Source: Diphasiastrum complanatum (lineage: Eukaryota; Streptophyta; Lycopodiopsida; Lycopodiales; Lycopodiaceae). Taken from it: 64,000 nt of DNA. The translations under genes and the position numbers were made by a program. The notes below the pieces were generated by a model. It ran no database searches and was not told the DNA's origin. It worked only from the letters and a program-made list of their open reading frames with translations. Of this stretch, positions 23,315 through 35,399 are shown in pieces. The stretch is taken from assembly GCA_029204225.1 (NCBI GenBank), contig CM055110.1:33739174-33803173 (forward strand). The letters run 5' to 3'. Numbering within the stretch: position 1 is the stretch's first letter; every line of letters begins with the position of its first letter.

Positions 23315-23496
23315 GGGAAGAGTGGAGCACCTCGGACTTTGGTCAGGCCAATGACGATGCTCCACCTGTTGTATTTTTAATGAATTTCTTTTAATCATGC
23401 ATCCTGGGAAAAACACTGTATGGTTGGCTGCCAAGGCCAGGAAAAGGCTGATTACAAGTGGTAGCATTTGTGTAAGCCCATCTCTTGCGGACACAC

Positions 23497-25520
23497 TACT
23501 GATAACGTGTCCCTAGGAGTCCTCTTTTCATGCCACCTGCCCGTCCTCTTGCCCGCCCAAAACCCCTCTTCTGCTAACCACATGTATTGAATACCATATG
23601 CCCCATAGGTTTTTCAGAATAGTGTATCTGCTTCCATATATACACAAACAAACACATCATCTTCCCTGTACTGTACGTGCGTGAGTGAGGGGTGCTCGTG
23701 AAAAGGGCTCATGAGACCCGTAAAAAATAGGGCTCGTGAAAAATTGGGTCACGGGATGTGCGATCCACGGACCCTGCAACTCGCCCCCCCCCCCCCTTCC
23801 CAAACAAAAAGTTGGTCCTTGAGAAAAAATATGGGGTCCCAAAATCCAAAAATCGGGACCCGCGCAAAAATGTGGTCCCAAAACCAAAAATACTGAGGAA
23901 AGTTGGCCATCAAAAATTGGGTCCTGGCACGTGTGTGAGCCCTGGATCCCGCCACTCACACCCCCCAAAAAGTGGGTCCCGGCATATTTCAGCCCCTTGG
24001 CTGCCTTGGGCACCTCGAACACGTGACACCTTGGCGGTGGCCCGCCTGTTACCCATGTCTACGTGCCATTAAGTGCTAACGGTTGTGAAGAGTGATATCG
24101 AACACATGGCATCATCTAGTTGGTTAAGATTAGTCAAATTCTGAGCCATAGCAAGGCTTCTAAAACGTTTTTAATCTCCACCGTAGATCTGCAACTGCTA
24201 CGTATGGTATTCACCACCCAACGGTGGGCTACTTGTTGTAGCCACCCTCGAGTGCTACACAGGTAGCGTGCCTCTAGATGGCGGATACCTACTACATAGC
24301 AGCGACTTAGAGACTACATTTAATCTAGGCCATCAATCTCCATTGCTACATGTATCATTCATCTGATGGCTAGTTACCACCCTGCAACATAATTCGTCGC
24401 TCCTGCGGCTCAGTGTGCTACCAAAAGTACTTAGGCTCCTCGTGAATGACACATAATACATTGCTCGCCATTTCGAAGTTGCAATGCATGTCAAAAGCTT
24501 TATTTACTTTTCAAAACATGAGTCGTATACCACATAGGAATGCAACAAATTCCTTAAATAAAAAATGTGCATATTCACTACTCTAACAAGGGAATTAACT
24601 ATTTTCAGATCCTGGTTGTCTTGAAATTGTGACATAATTGTTAGCATTTTGTTGTCTTATCTCAAAAATTGACCTTTGATTTCGAGTGTGTGCATGGATA
24701 GAGATATGGCAATAATAAAAGAAATATATGAAATGATTATGTGAATGGAAACATGTAATCTTTATTTGAATACTATTGTTGGTGGTGAGGTTGGCACGTC
24801 ATGCAAGTTGAGAGCCTAGGATGCATGCGAGAAAAGGAGAGGGACGTGAATTCTTTTGTTGCATATGAGGTTGCATTCAAAGCTTTGGCTTTGGCATACA
24901 TGCAAAGAGAGGGACATAATTTTTTTGCTATGGCATATAAAAGAAATGAGTCCCTGCAATAAAGTTTGTCAGTAGCTTTTTGTGTGCACGTACCCTTATA
25001 ATTTACGATATTCACTGTCTTGTTGGCTTTTGTATAAACTTCATTAACCAACTTGAAATTGCCTTTCGCAAGCCAATGCTAGAAACAGGAGCAAATACTT
25101 CACCAATATGAAAGCCATACCAAAATATTATCCTTTAGTTTCTAAGGTAAATTTATAAAGAGTAAACCTTTTTAGCTTTGCGAAACAAGTGCTAAAAGGT
25201 AATCAAGCTACAATGACTCCGAGCAAGTATCTTTTGAATCATTTTAGATTGTAGCTTTGGACAAATCAAAGCGATACAATTGTTTTTTCCTCGACGATGT
25301 GAGCAGGTACATATGTCTTCAAGTAGTCAATGCTCTTTTTATGTCAATCAATTGATTTTCAATATACAAAAAACTGTATATTGTGTGTATACCCAAGCAG
25401 TTGTAGCATAGGTACTAATTACGAGTCAATGTTTATGGAATCATCGCTCAATTACAGGTGGTCTTTCAGCTTGACCATTCAGATTCCATATGGTGGTATG
25501 TGATTCATGTTGCTCCTCGA
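23497..25520. other. Intergenic stretch upstream of LSF1
   Basis: It contains a G/C-run-rich segment (23700-24000) with repeated GGGTCCC/GGGACCC elements and a C10 tract, then AT-rich DNA. No gene or clear TE domain was recognised. Confidence 0.5.
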
Positions 25521-25524
25521 AGTA

Positions 25525-28330
25525 AAAGAACACGAACCTGGTAATAAGAACCAGGTTGACGACAAGAATACATCTATGGAGTCAACCATGTGCGAAATTC
25601 ATGGCCATACCAAGGCCAATATGATAGAAGGTATCATTTTACCAGATTCTACTGAACTAATTGAACTTGCACCTGGCAGATTTTGCATATTTCAAAGTCA
25701 CTTGGAGAATCGGAATTAGCAGAATCTACTGAATTACTGAAGGAGTATCAAGATGTTTTTGCCTGGTTGCTCAACGATTTGAAAGGTATACCTGCAGAAT
25801 TTGGAGAGCACCAAATTGATCTTAAAGAAGACGTTGTACCTGTTCAACAGAGACAATATCGTCTCAATCCAAAGTACTCCCTCATGGTTAAGGGTGAACT
25901 CAACAAGCACCTTAAGGCATGTATTTTCTATCCCGTCTTAAGCAGTGAATGGGTTTCACCCATTGTTGTTGTTCCAAAGAAGAAGACTGGCAAAATACGA
26001 ATATGCCAGGATTTCCGCAAGCTCAATGCTACCACAAGGAAGGATCATCATCCTCTGCCCTTCATTGATTCTATCTTAGATCAGGTTGCTGGTCAATAAC
26101 GTTACAGTTTCTGTGACGGTTTCTCTGGTTATAATCAGGTTGGAGTGAGAAAGGAAGATCGTTCAAAGACCACGTTCACTACGGATTGGGGCACTTATGC
26201 CTACAACAAAATGCTCTTTGGTCTTTGCAACGCATCGTCTACTTTTCAATGTTAATTTTTGCTGCCTTTCTAAGAACTTTTCTTGAAATCTTTATTGATG
26301 ATTTCTGTGTATATAGTGATATAAAGACACACCTACAGAAGCTGAAACTAACATTGCAACGGTGTCGAGATACTTGTTTATCCCTTCATCCAGAGAAATG
26401 TTTTTTCGGTATGAAAAAAGGAATATTACTTGGACACAGAATATCAAACAGAGGAATAGAAGTCTACAAAGATAAAGTCAAGCTTATAAAGAACCTACAG
26501 ATACCAACCAATCTACGTGAACTAAGAGCTTTCCTAGAACATGTCGGCTATTATCGGAGATTTATCCAAAATCATGCTTCTATTGTTGCCTCTCTTACTC
26601 ATCTACTCAAGAAACAGTGGAATATTTGTGGATGAATGAACAGCAGAAAGCGTTCGAAGAACTTAAGAAAAAGTTGATCAATGCTCATATTCTGAGACCA
26701 CCCAACTGGGCTATTTTATTTCATAGTTATGTTGATGTTTCTGCATTTGCTATTGGCGTCTGTCTAAGTCAGAAGGACGATGAGAAGAAAGACCATCTAT
26801 ATACTATGTGAGTCGACAGCTCAGTGTCTCAGAGAAGAATTATTTGGCTACAGAAAGGGAAGCACTCGAAATGATTTTCACTGTTAAGAAATTTCGGCAT
26901 TATTTGTTGGGATATGCTTTCATTTTTCATGTTGATCACTATGCTCTAAAGTATCTTGTGAATAAACCAGATCTATCAGAACGAATTGCTCAATGGGTTC
27001 TACTTCTGCATGAATTCACTTATCAAGTAGAACTTCGCCAAGAAAAATATCATACGAATGCTGATTATCTATCGCGACTCAGCACGGGGAAAACCGAAAA
27101 ACCAATTAATGATGATTTTTCAGACGAAAATCTATTTGAAATTTCATCCAAGAATTCGTTATATTCTGATATTATTACTTATCTCAAGGATAAGATATAT
27201 CCGGATGGTTATGATTTGGAACAAAAGATAGTTTTTCAATATAAGGTAGCACCTTATACGATTATTAACAATGTCCTGTACAAGCTTGGTGCTGATCATC
27301 AACTCAGAACATGTCTCGAAACAGTAGATATTAATAAGGTTGTTCAAGTCTTACATTCAGAAGATGTTGGAGGACACTTTGCTTTAAAGAATATTGTTAA
27401 TAAGATATTGACCGCCAAATACTGGTGGCCAACCATGTTTAAGGATGTATCAAATTCTATGCGATTCATGCCAAAGATCTGGCAAGCCTACAAAAGCAAT
27501 GAATTGGTCGTTGACACCAATCCTGCCTCTTGCACCATTTGAGAAGTGGGGGATTGACTTTGTCGGTCCAATCAAATCTGTAACCCGACATACTAAATGT
27601 CGTTATGCAACGGATCATGCTACAAAGAATGTTGAAGCAGAGGCGACGAAACGAAACGATGCGAAAATTGTCGCGACATTCTTATTCAAATTTATAATCA
27701 CAAGATATGGTTGTCCTCTTGAACTAGTAAGTGACCGTGGTACACATTTTCTAAATGACACTATACGGCTGCTGACAACATATTTTCTGATCAAACACAG
27801 AAAAATTACACCGTATAATCCAAAAGCAAACGGGTTGACAGAGAGAGCTAATGGAATTTTATGTAAGATCCTGAACAAAATTACTATTGCACATGCGACG
27901 GATTGGGATCAGAAGCTACCATCAGTTCTCTGGGCTTATCGCAACACAGAAAAAATCACGACGAAGCAGACACCATATTTTCTTACGTTTTGTGTGCATC
28001 CTATTTTGCCTATTGAATTTGAAGTGACAACTTTTCATATTCAAGCTCAACGAACAGATGAAGAATGTAATAACGAAAGGTTGACCAATATTGAAGAACT
28101 AGTTGAAGCTCGTGCGAATTCACAAAAATTAACGGAGGAAATCGAGGAGCAAAGGAAGAAGAAGTATGACAGTCGTATGTGATCTTAAAGCTGATGACTT
28201 TGCGCTGATTTACGATAGTCGACATCAAAAATTTCCTAGAAAACTCCATATGAGATGGCTTGGACCCTATAAAGTCATAGAGGTGTTTGAGAATGGTTCT
28301 GTACAACTCCAATCACTTGAAAGCGAACTC
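25525..28330 (+). pseudogene. Gypsy pol (RT, RNase H, integrase), family G, 5'-truncated
   Basis: The homology starts abruptly at about 25525 between protease and RT. RT: EWVSPIVVVPKKKTGKIRIC, YSFCDGFSGYNQV, MLFGLCNASSTFQ and FIDDFCVYSD (about 25950-26330). RNase H: NYLATEREALEMIFTVKKFR and HVDHYALKYLVNK (26830-27090). Integrase: H..H zinc region (about 27350-27480), WGIDFVGPI, SDRGTHFLN and YNPKANGLTERANG (about 27550-27855), and C-terminal LHMRWLGPYKV (28245). The reading frame changes at least five times. RT wording (LPFID.ILD..AG) is like the Tat/Athila side of plant gypsy elements. It runs directly into gag at about 28335. Confidence 0.88.
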
Positions 28331-30170
28331 TACTGCTGATTTATCAAAGCCAGTCTCTGCTTCAACCTCACAGAAGTAGAAGAAAAGTTCAAGCTCCTCG
28401 GACGACGATGTCACTCAGTCTGACACTTCAGATAGTGGACGAGCAGCACCATTAGGTGACATTGGGGCAGCAGACAACCAAGAGGATGAACCAGCTAACC
28501 AGCCCCAGTGGTTCTGCAACATGTCAGAGAAAGCCAAAAATTTAGTGGCTGATATCTATGATTTTGATCGATATAATCAGAAGACGATCTTGGACTTGAT
28601 ACAAGCAGAGAGGAAGTATCAAGACTCTCTCAAAAGATCGACTCATTTGAATCAGACAACACGCAACTGATTGAACGAATTTTTTCTCTCGAAACACAGC
28701 TTCAGACTGTAATAAATGAAGCTGATTCTTTGAAGCAGACCAATAAGGCGATTGAGGCCAAGTCTGTGAAGTTTTAGACTCAAAATATTTCTTTGAAACA
28801 ACAGCTGTTGGCTGCAAATAAACACAATGTCGCTCTCCAGAAACAATTGTAGGAGGAGCGAGCCACACGAATAAAGACAGAAGCTGCGCTTGCCTTATGC
28901 AGCAATGCAGGCTCAATTACAATTGACCTCTCAAAGCTGAACCAGCTCCAAGGCCAGATGCTCGAAAATTTTCGAGTCGAGTTCATGCAACCGCTTGAGG
29001 ATGCGAAGGCTCTTGTTGAGGAAGAGTTGGCTGAGTTGAAGGAGCTATTTGATGAAGCCACCCGAACTTAGAGTGGGCCTGACTCTCATGAAGAATACCT
29101 TCAGGCCGTGCTACGCATTGATGATGTAGCAAATTCAAGTTGTGCCTGTCTGCTCGGGAGTTACTGACCATCCAGAATATTTGGAGGCAGTCGCGAAGAT
29201 CGACAAGCTCGAACAGGAGTTGTCAGATCTCAACCAGCAGCTAGAAGACGAGAAGTTAGCTGTTGAGTTGCACTCAGGACTTGGCCATAGTAACTTCTCA
29301 GGCAAAGCGAACATGTTGAAACCAGTCGAAGATATGTGCTGAAAGATTCCATGCATTTGCTGCACGATTCTGAAAGTGGTGTCCATAGACATTTAACATT
29401 GAATTACGATGGTGTGTGGATTACATGATGCTACCGGGCGCAGTAGGCATTGCCTTCGACGATTGGAAGCAACCATGGGACAAGGACGACTTTCTCTAGT
29501 TATGGGCCCAATTATCTATCGAGTAGAAAGGATGTCTCTGTTGGGGCATAATTCAAAGTAAATTCCAGGTCGTGCCTTTCGGTTCAGCAGAGTTATACAT
29601 AGGCTCTTCTGCTATGTATGCTCTCGAATACATTTGAATCAAAGAATTCCAATTTTTGCAAAATGAAGACAATAAGCGACATTTTTGGAAGCGAAAGTCG
29701 CAGTTTCAACTATACAAACCACAAGTTGTTGCGGATTTAGGCGCTTTCGACGATGTAGATTTGCTGATTAATGTAAATATGCCTCCTGAACTTTTCAGTC
29801 GTGGATTGGGAGTGAAACCTTGCAGATTATTTTGTGGAGATTCGACACAATCTGCAAGACAAAAGGAAGTCACTATTATAAACAATTCTGTACATATTCA
29901 TTTTGCCAGTTTGGAACTTTTGCGGCAAAGACATTGTTTTTTGTTCAGAATTTTTATGTTAAAGGCTCCTTCATAAGATTTTTAGCTCGCTATTATAAAG
30001 AAATCACACTACGTAGTGATTCAGATGCAGACAAAAAGTTAACTTAGGAGCTGTTCGATGGAACATTGCTCCCTGTTAAGCTTCAAGAATTCGGCAACCT
30101 ACCAGTTGGCCATTATACGAAATCCAAGGAAGACTTGATGTTGATTGGAGTTCGCCCAAAGCCTACATGA
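28331..30170 (+). pseudogene. Gypsy family G gag, fused behind integrase
   Basis: Broken frames encode DFDRYNQKTILDLIQAERKY (about 28560), a long coiled-coil-like glutamine/leucine region, MQPLEDAKALVEEELAELKE (28986), HPEYLEAVAKIDKLEQELSD (29170) and HFWKRKSQFQLYKPQVVADL (about 29680). Homologous minus-strand copies lie at 43.2-46.0 and 49.2-51.7 kb. The region normally starts a new element, but here no LTR separates it from the integrase end upstream. Confidence 0.8.
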
Positions 30171-30206
30171 AGAATTGAATCCTTTGTAAATATTCATTCT
30201 TGCCTA

Positions 30207-30492
30207 TGTCGTGGTGATGCCACGAAATTTTTAAATATTGAATATCAACATAAATATGGGATGATATACTCGAAAATGAAGATATGAGCCGGATAAACAT
30301 AAATCATGCCTAAGTCATTTTTCGAGAATATATCTCCTAAGTACTTGCCTTGTAATTAAGGACAAGACCTTTAAAAGGAAAGACATTGGATAGCCTTTAC
30401 TAGGTCGTCCACGCGAAACGACTAGATGTGAAAAGACATGTTCAACTAGAGTAACTTTAACTTCTAGTTAAATATACCTCTTATGGTATAAT
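30207..30492 (+). repeat. LTR-like repeat, shared with 57706-57986
   Basis: This opens GTGGTGATGCCACGAAATTT and aligns with 57706-57986 over nearly 280 bp (GATGCCACaAgAtt, TAAATATTGAAT, ATATGGGATGATATACT, CATTTTTCGAGAATATATCTC). About 40 bp of the same start occur on the minus strand at 44282-44325, preceded there by a polypurine tract. It is therefore probably the first part of an LTR whose remainder may run to about 31300. Confidence 0.6.
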
Positions 30493-31390
30493 TGAACGTA
30501 TACTCAATCTAATTGTTAACTAGATCTTTTCGCGGGACGACGCACCTGTTGTTTTAGAGGTGTGTTTGTTCACCCCGTAGCACATACATTGATCTCACAC
30601 TTCAGTCTCGAGCATCGAGAGAGAAGAGTTTATGCATATGTAAGAGGTTGAAGAAGTGAATAGAGTGCTGAGAGTTATTCTCCCTTATCTCTGTTCTCTG
30701 CACTGTTGAGTGTGAGTGATCCTGAGTCTACTAGCAATCTCTAACGCATTACATGAATTACTCTCTGATCAGACAAACTCTCTAGCACATTACAATCGTT
30801 TGCTGTGTATCCGTAAAACATGCTCTAAAGAACTGTCTTAAAACCATCTTATTCGTCTGTCGTGAATACTTTCTTTTCGACACTCAAATAACGACTACAT
30901 TTGATACAATCTAGCACGATCATTGAATAAAACTGTATGTATACATATGAGATGATAGTCCCTGTCTGAATAATTGAGTCTTTGATTTGTGTTCTTGATT
31001 GTAATTGACATAAGTTTTTAACGTGCTCTAAAACTATTCGTGTTCTTTAACCAGAACCTTGGACTTAAGTTGTTGAGGACTCTTGTCTGAAAACGAACAG
31101 TTTGCGAACGCAATTAATTAATTGTTTACACAACCACGAATACAGCGAACATTTCTCAACTCTCTGTTGACAGCCTAATCAGTCGGAGTATAGTACTGTT
31201 GTACTACTTTGATAACATCTCATCTGTAAAACGCGTTTCATTCGATTTGAAATAGGGCAGATTGTTGTTCTGAAATTATTAACATTACACACCCCAAACA
31301 CAAGTAATACTGGTTACTTTCTAATGTCTATTGACAACCAGAATAACACTCGAAATCACTTGTCATAATTGTACCATATATATACCTTCT
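30493..31390. other. Possible remainder of the LTR, no genes
   Basis: AT-rich, no coding signal. It contains CT/GA-rich leader-like sequence (30600-30790). The right edge abuts the truncated copia at about 31400. Confidence 0.4.
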
Positions 31391-31416
31391 AAATGCTATC
31401 CTTTGTGGGAACGACA

Positions 31417-31605
31417 TTATTGTTTTCCAGATCCATTACTTGCTTTTATAGCAAGATAACATGCATCCACTTGCATAGTTCCATGTACACAAGAAGATCC
31501 TCCAAAAGATGTTCCACTCTTCATAAGAGCTTGATACTCGAGATCCATTGCTTGGATCCACTCCTCTTCTTTCCTTTCTTGATCTACATTTGTAGGATCA
31601 TCCAA
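31417..31605 (-). pseudogene. Copia reverse transcriptase stub
   Basis: EEEWIQAMDLEYQALMKSGT is the start of the copia RT domain (W..AM..E..AL...G), directly followed by an unrelated-looking tail (GTMQVDACYLAIKASNGSGK) that resembles the pol C-terminus. RT and RNase H are thus missing by internal deletion. Confidence 0.7.
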
Positions 31606-31683
31606 AGAGGTTAGAAAAGCAACATAATCTCCAAAAACTACTTGCTTACACTTTTGATCATATGTGAGCCTTGAAGGTACTTG

Positions 31684-32916
31684 TCATTCTCTTGATGTTC
31701 TCCTTGGCTTTTGACTTGATGAAGGTCCATCATCACCACCATCCAAAGTAGGATCCTTCTCAGCAACATCAAGAATGCTAGATCCATCTACTTTACCATC
31801 AATCATGCTTGAAGACACCTTTGGAATGTTTCCCTCATAAAAAATGACATCTCTACCAACAATCACTTTGTTAATAGAAGGAATGTAAACCTTGTAGGCT
31901 TTACTCACCTCACTATATCCAACAAAAATACCTCTTCTTGAAGATGGATCCTCCTTGGTCCTATCATCAAGAGTAATTTTGACATAGCATGTGCATCCAA
32001 AGGTTCTTAGAAAGTTGACACTCAGCCTCCTCTTGAATAGCATCTCAAAAGGTGTCCTTCCATCCAAAATAGCACTCGGCCAGCTATTGCACAAGAAATT
32101 GGCACACAACAAAGCTTGATCCCAAAATGGTATGTCAAGATTAGCACTTAACCTCATAGCTTTAGCACTTTCACATAAAGTTCTATTCTTCCTTTCAGCC
32201 ACTCCATTTTGTTGTGGGGTCCTTGATGTTGTATACTCCCTCTTGATCCCATGCTCATCACAAAAGGCCTTGAACTTGTTAGATATGTACTCACCACCAT
32301 TGTCACCTCTGAAGCACTTGATCTTTGTGGAAAATTGGTTCTCCCTTGCATTCTTGAACTTGAGAGAGACATCATACACTTCATCCTTGCTCTTTAGTAG
32401 ATAGATCCAACAAAACCTACTAAAATCATCAATGAATGTTACATACATCTTAGCTCCACTATTGCTAATTGTAGTAAATCCATGAATATCTGAATGTACA
32501 AGTTGAAAAGGCTTTGTAGATCTAGAAATAGATCTAGTATAAGGTAGTCTATGTGACTTAGATAAAGCACAAGACTCACAAACATGCTTGTCATTACTTA
32601 AGGAACTTGGAAGACCAATCACAACCTTCTTCCTTGCCACTACCTCCAATGACTTGAAGTTGAGGTGTCCCATCCTTTTGTGCCAAACCTCTTGAATAGA
32701 AATTTGCTCCCTTGCAACACATCCAACTTGGTTAGCAATAACACAAGCATCAAGTTTGAACAACTTCCCTTGCCTTTTACCTTTTCCAATCAGGACATCC
32801 TTCCTTTTGATCAAACAAGCATCTCTATCAAACTCCACCTTGAGGCCCTTACTTAGCATTTGACTCACACTAAGCAAATTCTTGGTAATAGATGGAATAA
32901 ACAAGACATCCTCCAA
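31684..32916 (-). CDS. Copia integrase ORF (410 aa), partial pol
   Basis: The frame contains the pre-integrase LTKNLLS-type stretch (SITKNLLSVSQMLSKGLKVE), the zinc-binding HKRMGHLN..C..C region and the DDE core: HSDIHGF, YVTFIDDFSRFCWIYLL, FRGDNGGEYIS and TPQQNGVAERKNRTLCES. The C-terminal part includes FGCTCYVKI and GIFVGYSEVSKAYKVYIPS. It stops before RT, whose stub continues at 31605. It overlaps the gag/protease frame in a different phase, so a frameshift near 33000 splits what was one polyprotein. Confidence 0.9.
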   Translation of the reverse strand: MEDVLFIPSITKNLLSVSQMLSKGLKVEFDRDACLIKRKDVLIGKGKRQGKLFKLDACVIANQVGCVAREQISIQEVWHKRMGHLNFKSLEVVARKKVVIGLPSSLSNDKHVCESCALSKSHRLPYTRSISRSTKPFQLVHSDIHGFTTISNSGAKMYVTFIDDFSRFCWIYLLKSKDEVYDVSLKFKNARENQFSTKIKCFRGDNGGEYISNKFKAFCDEHGIKREYTTSRTPQQNGVAERKNRTLCESAKAMRLSANLDIPFWDQALLCANFLCNSWPSAILDGRTPFEMLFKRRLSVNFLRTFGCTCYVKITLDDRTKEDPSSRRGIFVGYSEVSKAYKVYIPSINKVIVGRDVIFYEGNIPKVSSSMIDGKVDGSSILDVAEKDPTLDGGDDGPSSSQKPRRTSRE

Positions 32917-33992
32917 ATGAACATTCCTATTTGTAGAGAGAGAAATAGGAATTGTGCCAATCCCTTTGATTGCACACTCACCATCATGGCCGTGTAGATC
33001 ACCCTCTTGTCATCTCCATATGCCAACAAAGAAGTGAAGTACTCTTTGTGAAAGGTCATGTGTGAACTTGCTCCACTATCAATCCACCAAGGATCTAAAT
33101 CTCCATCATTAGCAAGCATACATGATGACATCACAAAAGCATCATCATTTGCATCTTGCACATCCAAACCATCCTCATCAAGAGTAAGATTACCTTGCTT
33201 GTCTCCTTGATCTCTCTTCTTCTTGTAGCACTCACTTGCAAAGTGTCCTTTGATGCCACAATAGAAGCACTTGAGCTTTGATCTATCCTTCTTTTTGCCA
33301 CTTGAAGAAGCATCCACTTGATCTTGCCTTTTAGACCACTTGCTTTTGGTTTTGCCCTTGAATTTGCCCTTTGTGAACATAGCATCCTCTTGAAGTGTCG
33401 ATGTAGATCCACCTCTTGCTTGAAGCCTATATTCCTCATTGATCAAGATCTCTTGAAGATCCATCAAACTTGGCAAAGTCTTTTGAATAGCAATACTTTG
33501 AACAATGTTAGCATGAGCATCCAACAAGCCATTAAGAATCACTTGAATAAGCTCTCCTTCCTTAATGCTTTCATCTATGCAAGCTAACTCATCATTCAAT
33601 GCTTTCATTCTCAAAACAAAAGTAATTGGACTTTCTTCATTCTTTTGCAAACAAGAAAAGATTTGCCTTCTTAGAGTCAACACTCTAGAAGTAGACTTGG
33701 ATTCATAAAGCTTCTTCAATGAATTCCAAGCTTCCAAAGATGATGTGCACTTACCAACTTCCTTGAGAAGTTCATTGGTAACATTCATCTTTATCATGTG
33801 TAGAGCCTTCTTGGCCCTCTTGTCATACCTCAATTGATCTTGTTGTGTTGCTGGTCTCTCCTCCAAACCTAAAACAATATCCAAAACATCATTCATCTCA
33901 AGAAGTGAATCCATCCTCACTTTCCATAATGAATAGTTACTTGAGGTAAGCCTATCATTGGCTTCCAACATGACTCCAATTGAGGTTGCCAT
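32865..33992 (-). CDS. Copia gag and protease start (375 aa)
   Basis: Gag domain with SSNYSLWKVRMDSLLEMND and YESKSTSRVLTLRRQIFSC, one CX2CX4HX4C zinc knuckle (CFYCGIKGHFASEC, about residues 240-253) and the protease active site WWIDSGASSHMTF near residue 305. After about residue 325 the frame leaves the expected sequence, because of a frameshift near 33000. Start ATG at 33992 (MATSIGVMLEAND) suits the family. A diverged relative lies at 15.0-15.8 kb. Confidence 0.9.
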   Translation of the reverse strand: MATSIGVMLEANDRLTSSNYSLWKVRMDSLLEMNDVLDIVLGLEERPATQQDQLRYDKRAKKALHMIKMNVTNELLKEVGKCTSSLEAWNSLKKLYESKSTSRVLTLRRQIFSCLQKNEESPITFVLRMKALNDELACIDESIKEGELIQVILNGLLDAHANIVQSIAIQKTLPSLMDLQEILINEEYRLQARGGSTSTLQEDAMFTKGKFKGKTKSKWSKRQDQVDASSSGKKKDRSKLKCFYCGIKGHFASECYKKKRDQGDKQGNLTLDEDGLDVQDANDDAFVMSSCMLANDGDLDPWWIDSGASSHMTFHKEYFTSLLAYGDDKRVIYTAMMVSVQSKGLAQFLFLSLQIGMFIWRMSCLFHLLPRICLV

Positions 33993-34580
33993 GTAGAAAT
34001 GACCCGATCTTCTCTTTCAACCTGATTCAATGCACAAAGCACTCCTTTGAACAACAACAAATTCTTTCAAAAGAAATCACCAAGATTTGAAACTATCTCA
34101 CAAATTCTCTTCTAGCACTTATCCAAGCAAATCAACACATAGAATCATGGAATCTTGATCAACCTATGATCTATCCTCAATCTAATGACTTTTGCCACTT
34201 CCTAAGATTGAAACACACTCAAATGAAGTCCAGCAACCTCACTATCTAGAGATCCAATAAAACTTAGGGTTTTGACAAAATCACAAAAAATTGACTATTC
34301 CAAATCTACATGCAAATGCTGAAAATTTGATATGCAATCTATAAGCCACCATTTAGGCTGAACCAATGATCCAAAAATCGGCCAAATCCAGCATGTGAAT
34401 TCAAAAATCGGAATTGAACAAGTATACTGACCTATTTAGTGTTTTGATCTACAAAAGATCCAATCTACAAAAGCAAAAAATCCGATTTTGGTGTAGAATC
34501 CTCTCTAGCATGCTCTAGACTTGATATCTTCACCAAATCATTGATAGATCTGATTTCCTCCTTCATAACCTGAAACATAA

Positions 34581-34592
34581 GCTCTGATACCA
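34581..34592 (-). other. Primer binding site of the copia element
   Basis: TGGTATCAGAGC on the minus strand directly follows the LTR that ends at 34593. This is the perfect initiator Met tRNA-type site. Confidence 0.9.
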
Positions 34593-35241
34593 TGTGAAAG
34601 ATTTCAGATCCTTAAGATCCAATCTTCTTGAATGATCTTTGGTTAGAAAGAGAAATACACTACCAATTTCACCAATGTAGAAAAATCAGCATCTACACAC
34701 AATTTGAGATGCAAACACTAATAGAACTTGATCAAACTTGAATGAAATGATTATGTACTGTTGCTATCCGTACAAAACCAGCAAGCTACTGTATTTCACA
34801 CGTGTGGATCCAAAAATAGCAAATATAGATCATTGTACACATAGAATTGCAAGCAATTACCAAGATAGTGCACCAATGGATAGTAGAACCCAAGAGAACC
34901 ATGTATAGCATGAAATGAGATAGAGAAGAGAGAAGATGACTCTCTCCACGAGTTACATCCTTTTATAGCAGGTCCAAACCCTATTTGGCCACTTGGCTTT
35001 CCCACCAAAATGCTAACCCTACCAATTTTGGGTCTAGATTCAATGTACCCAACTTATTCAAATTGAATCTACTCAAAATCGCATTCTATCTTTCCCACAC
35101 TTTCGAGAAGTGTTTATTCAAATGAAATTTAGACTAATGAACTTTGAAAAGTCAACCTCTAAGTCTGAAACAAGTTTTGGCCTCAATATGCCAAATATGG
35201 AAATATTGCAAAATGTGATGAAACTAGTTGAATCTTTCACA
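34593..35241 (-). repeat. Copia LTR (649 bp) shared by two element bodies
   Basis: Inverted ends TGTGAAAGATT and AATCTTTCACA. A TATA-like CTATAAAAGG lies about 280 bp in (on the minus strand), and a TTTCACACGTGTGG G-box palindrome sits at about 34795-34808. A primer site follows its 3' side and a polypurine tract precedes its 5' side, so it serves as 5' LTR for the gag-pol at 31.4-34.0 kb and as 3' LTR for the body at 35.3-38.6 kb. Confidence 0.85.
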
Positions 35242-35251
35242 GCCCCTCCTT
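35242..35251 (-). other. Polypurine tract of the second copia body
   Basis: The minus strand reads AAGGAGGGGC immediately before TGTGAAAG, the LTR start. This shows that another element body ends here from the right. Confidence 0.8.
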
Positions 35252-35399
35252 AAAAATAGCTGCAATTCCATGAGAAAATAAAGAGTCCTTCTTGACTCAT
35301 AAGGATCACAAAGATCCAATATCATGTTACCAAGATCTCGAGAATTAGGCTCATCAACATTGGCAAGACTATGCATGCTATAATAACCAAGAGTTTGCG

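Noticed and set aside
22979-23494. 171-codon frame upstream of LSF1
   Set aside because: It repeats RTI/PYN-type words because it translates the GTACGGAACAG minisatellite.
23700-24000. Possible CRISPR-like or satellite array of GGGTCCC elements
   Set aside because: Spacing and unit length are irregular and the host is a plant; it is a low-complexity G/C-run region.
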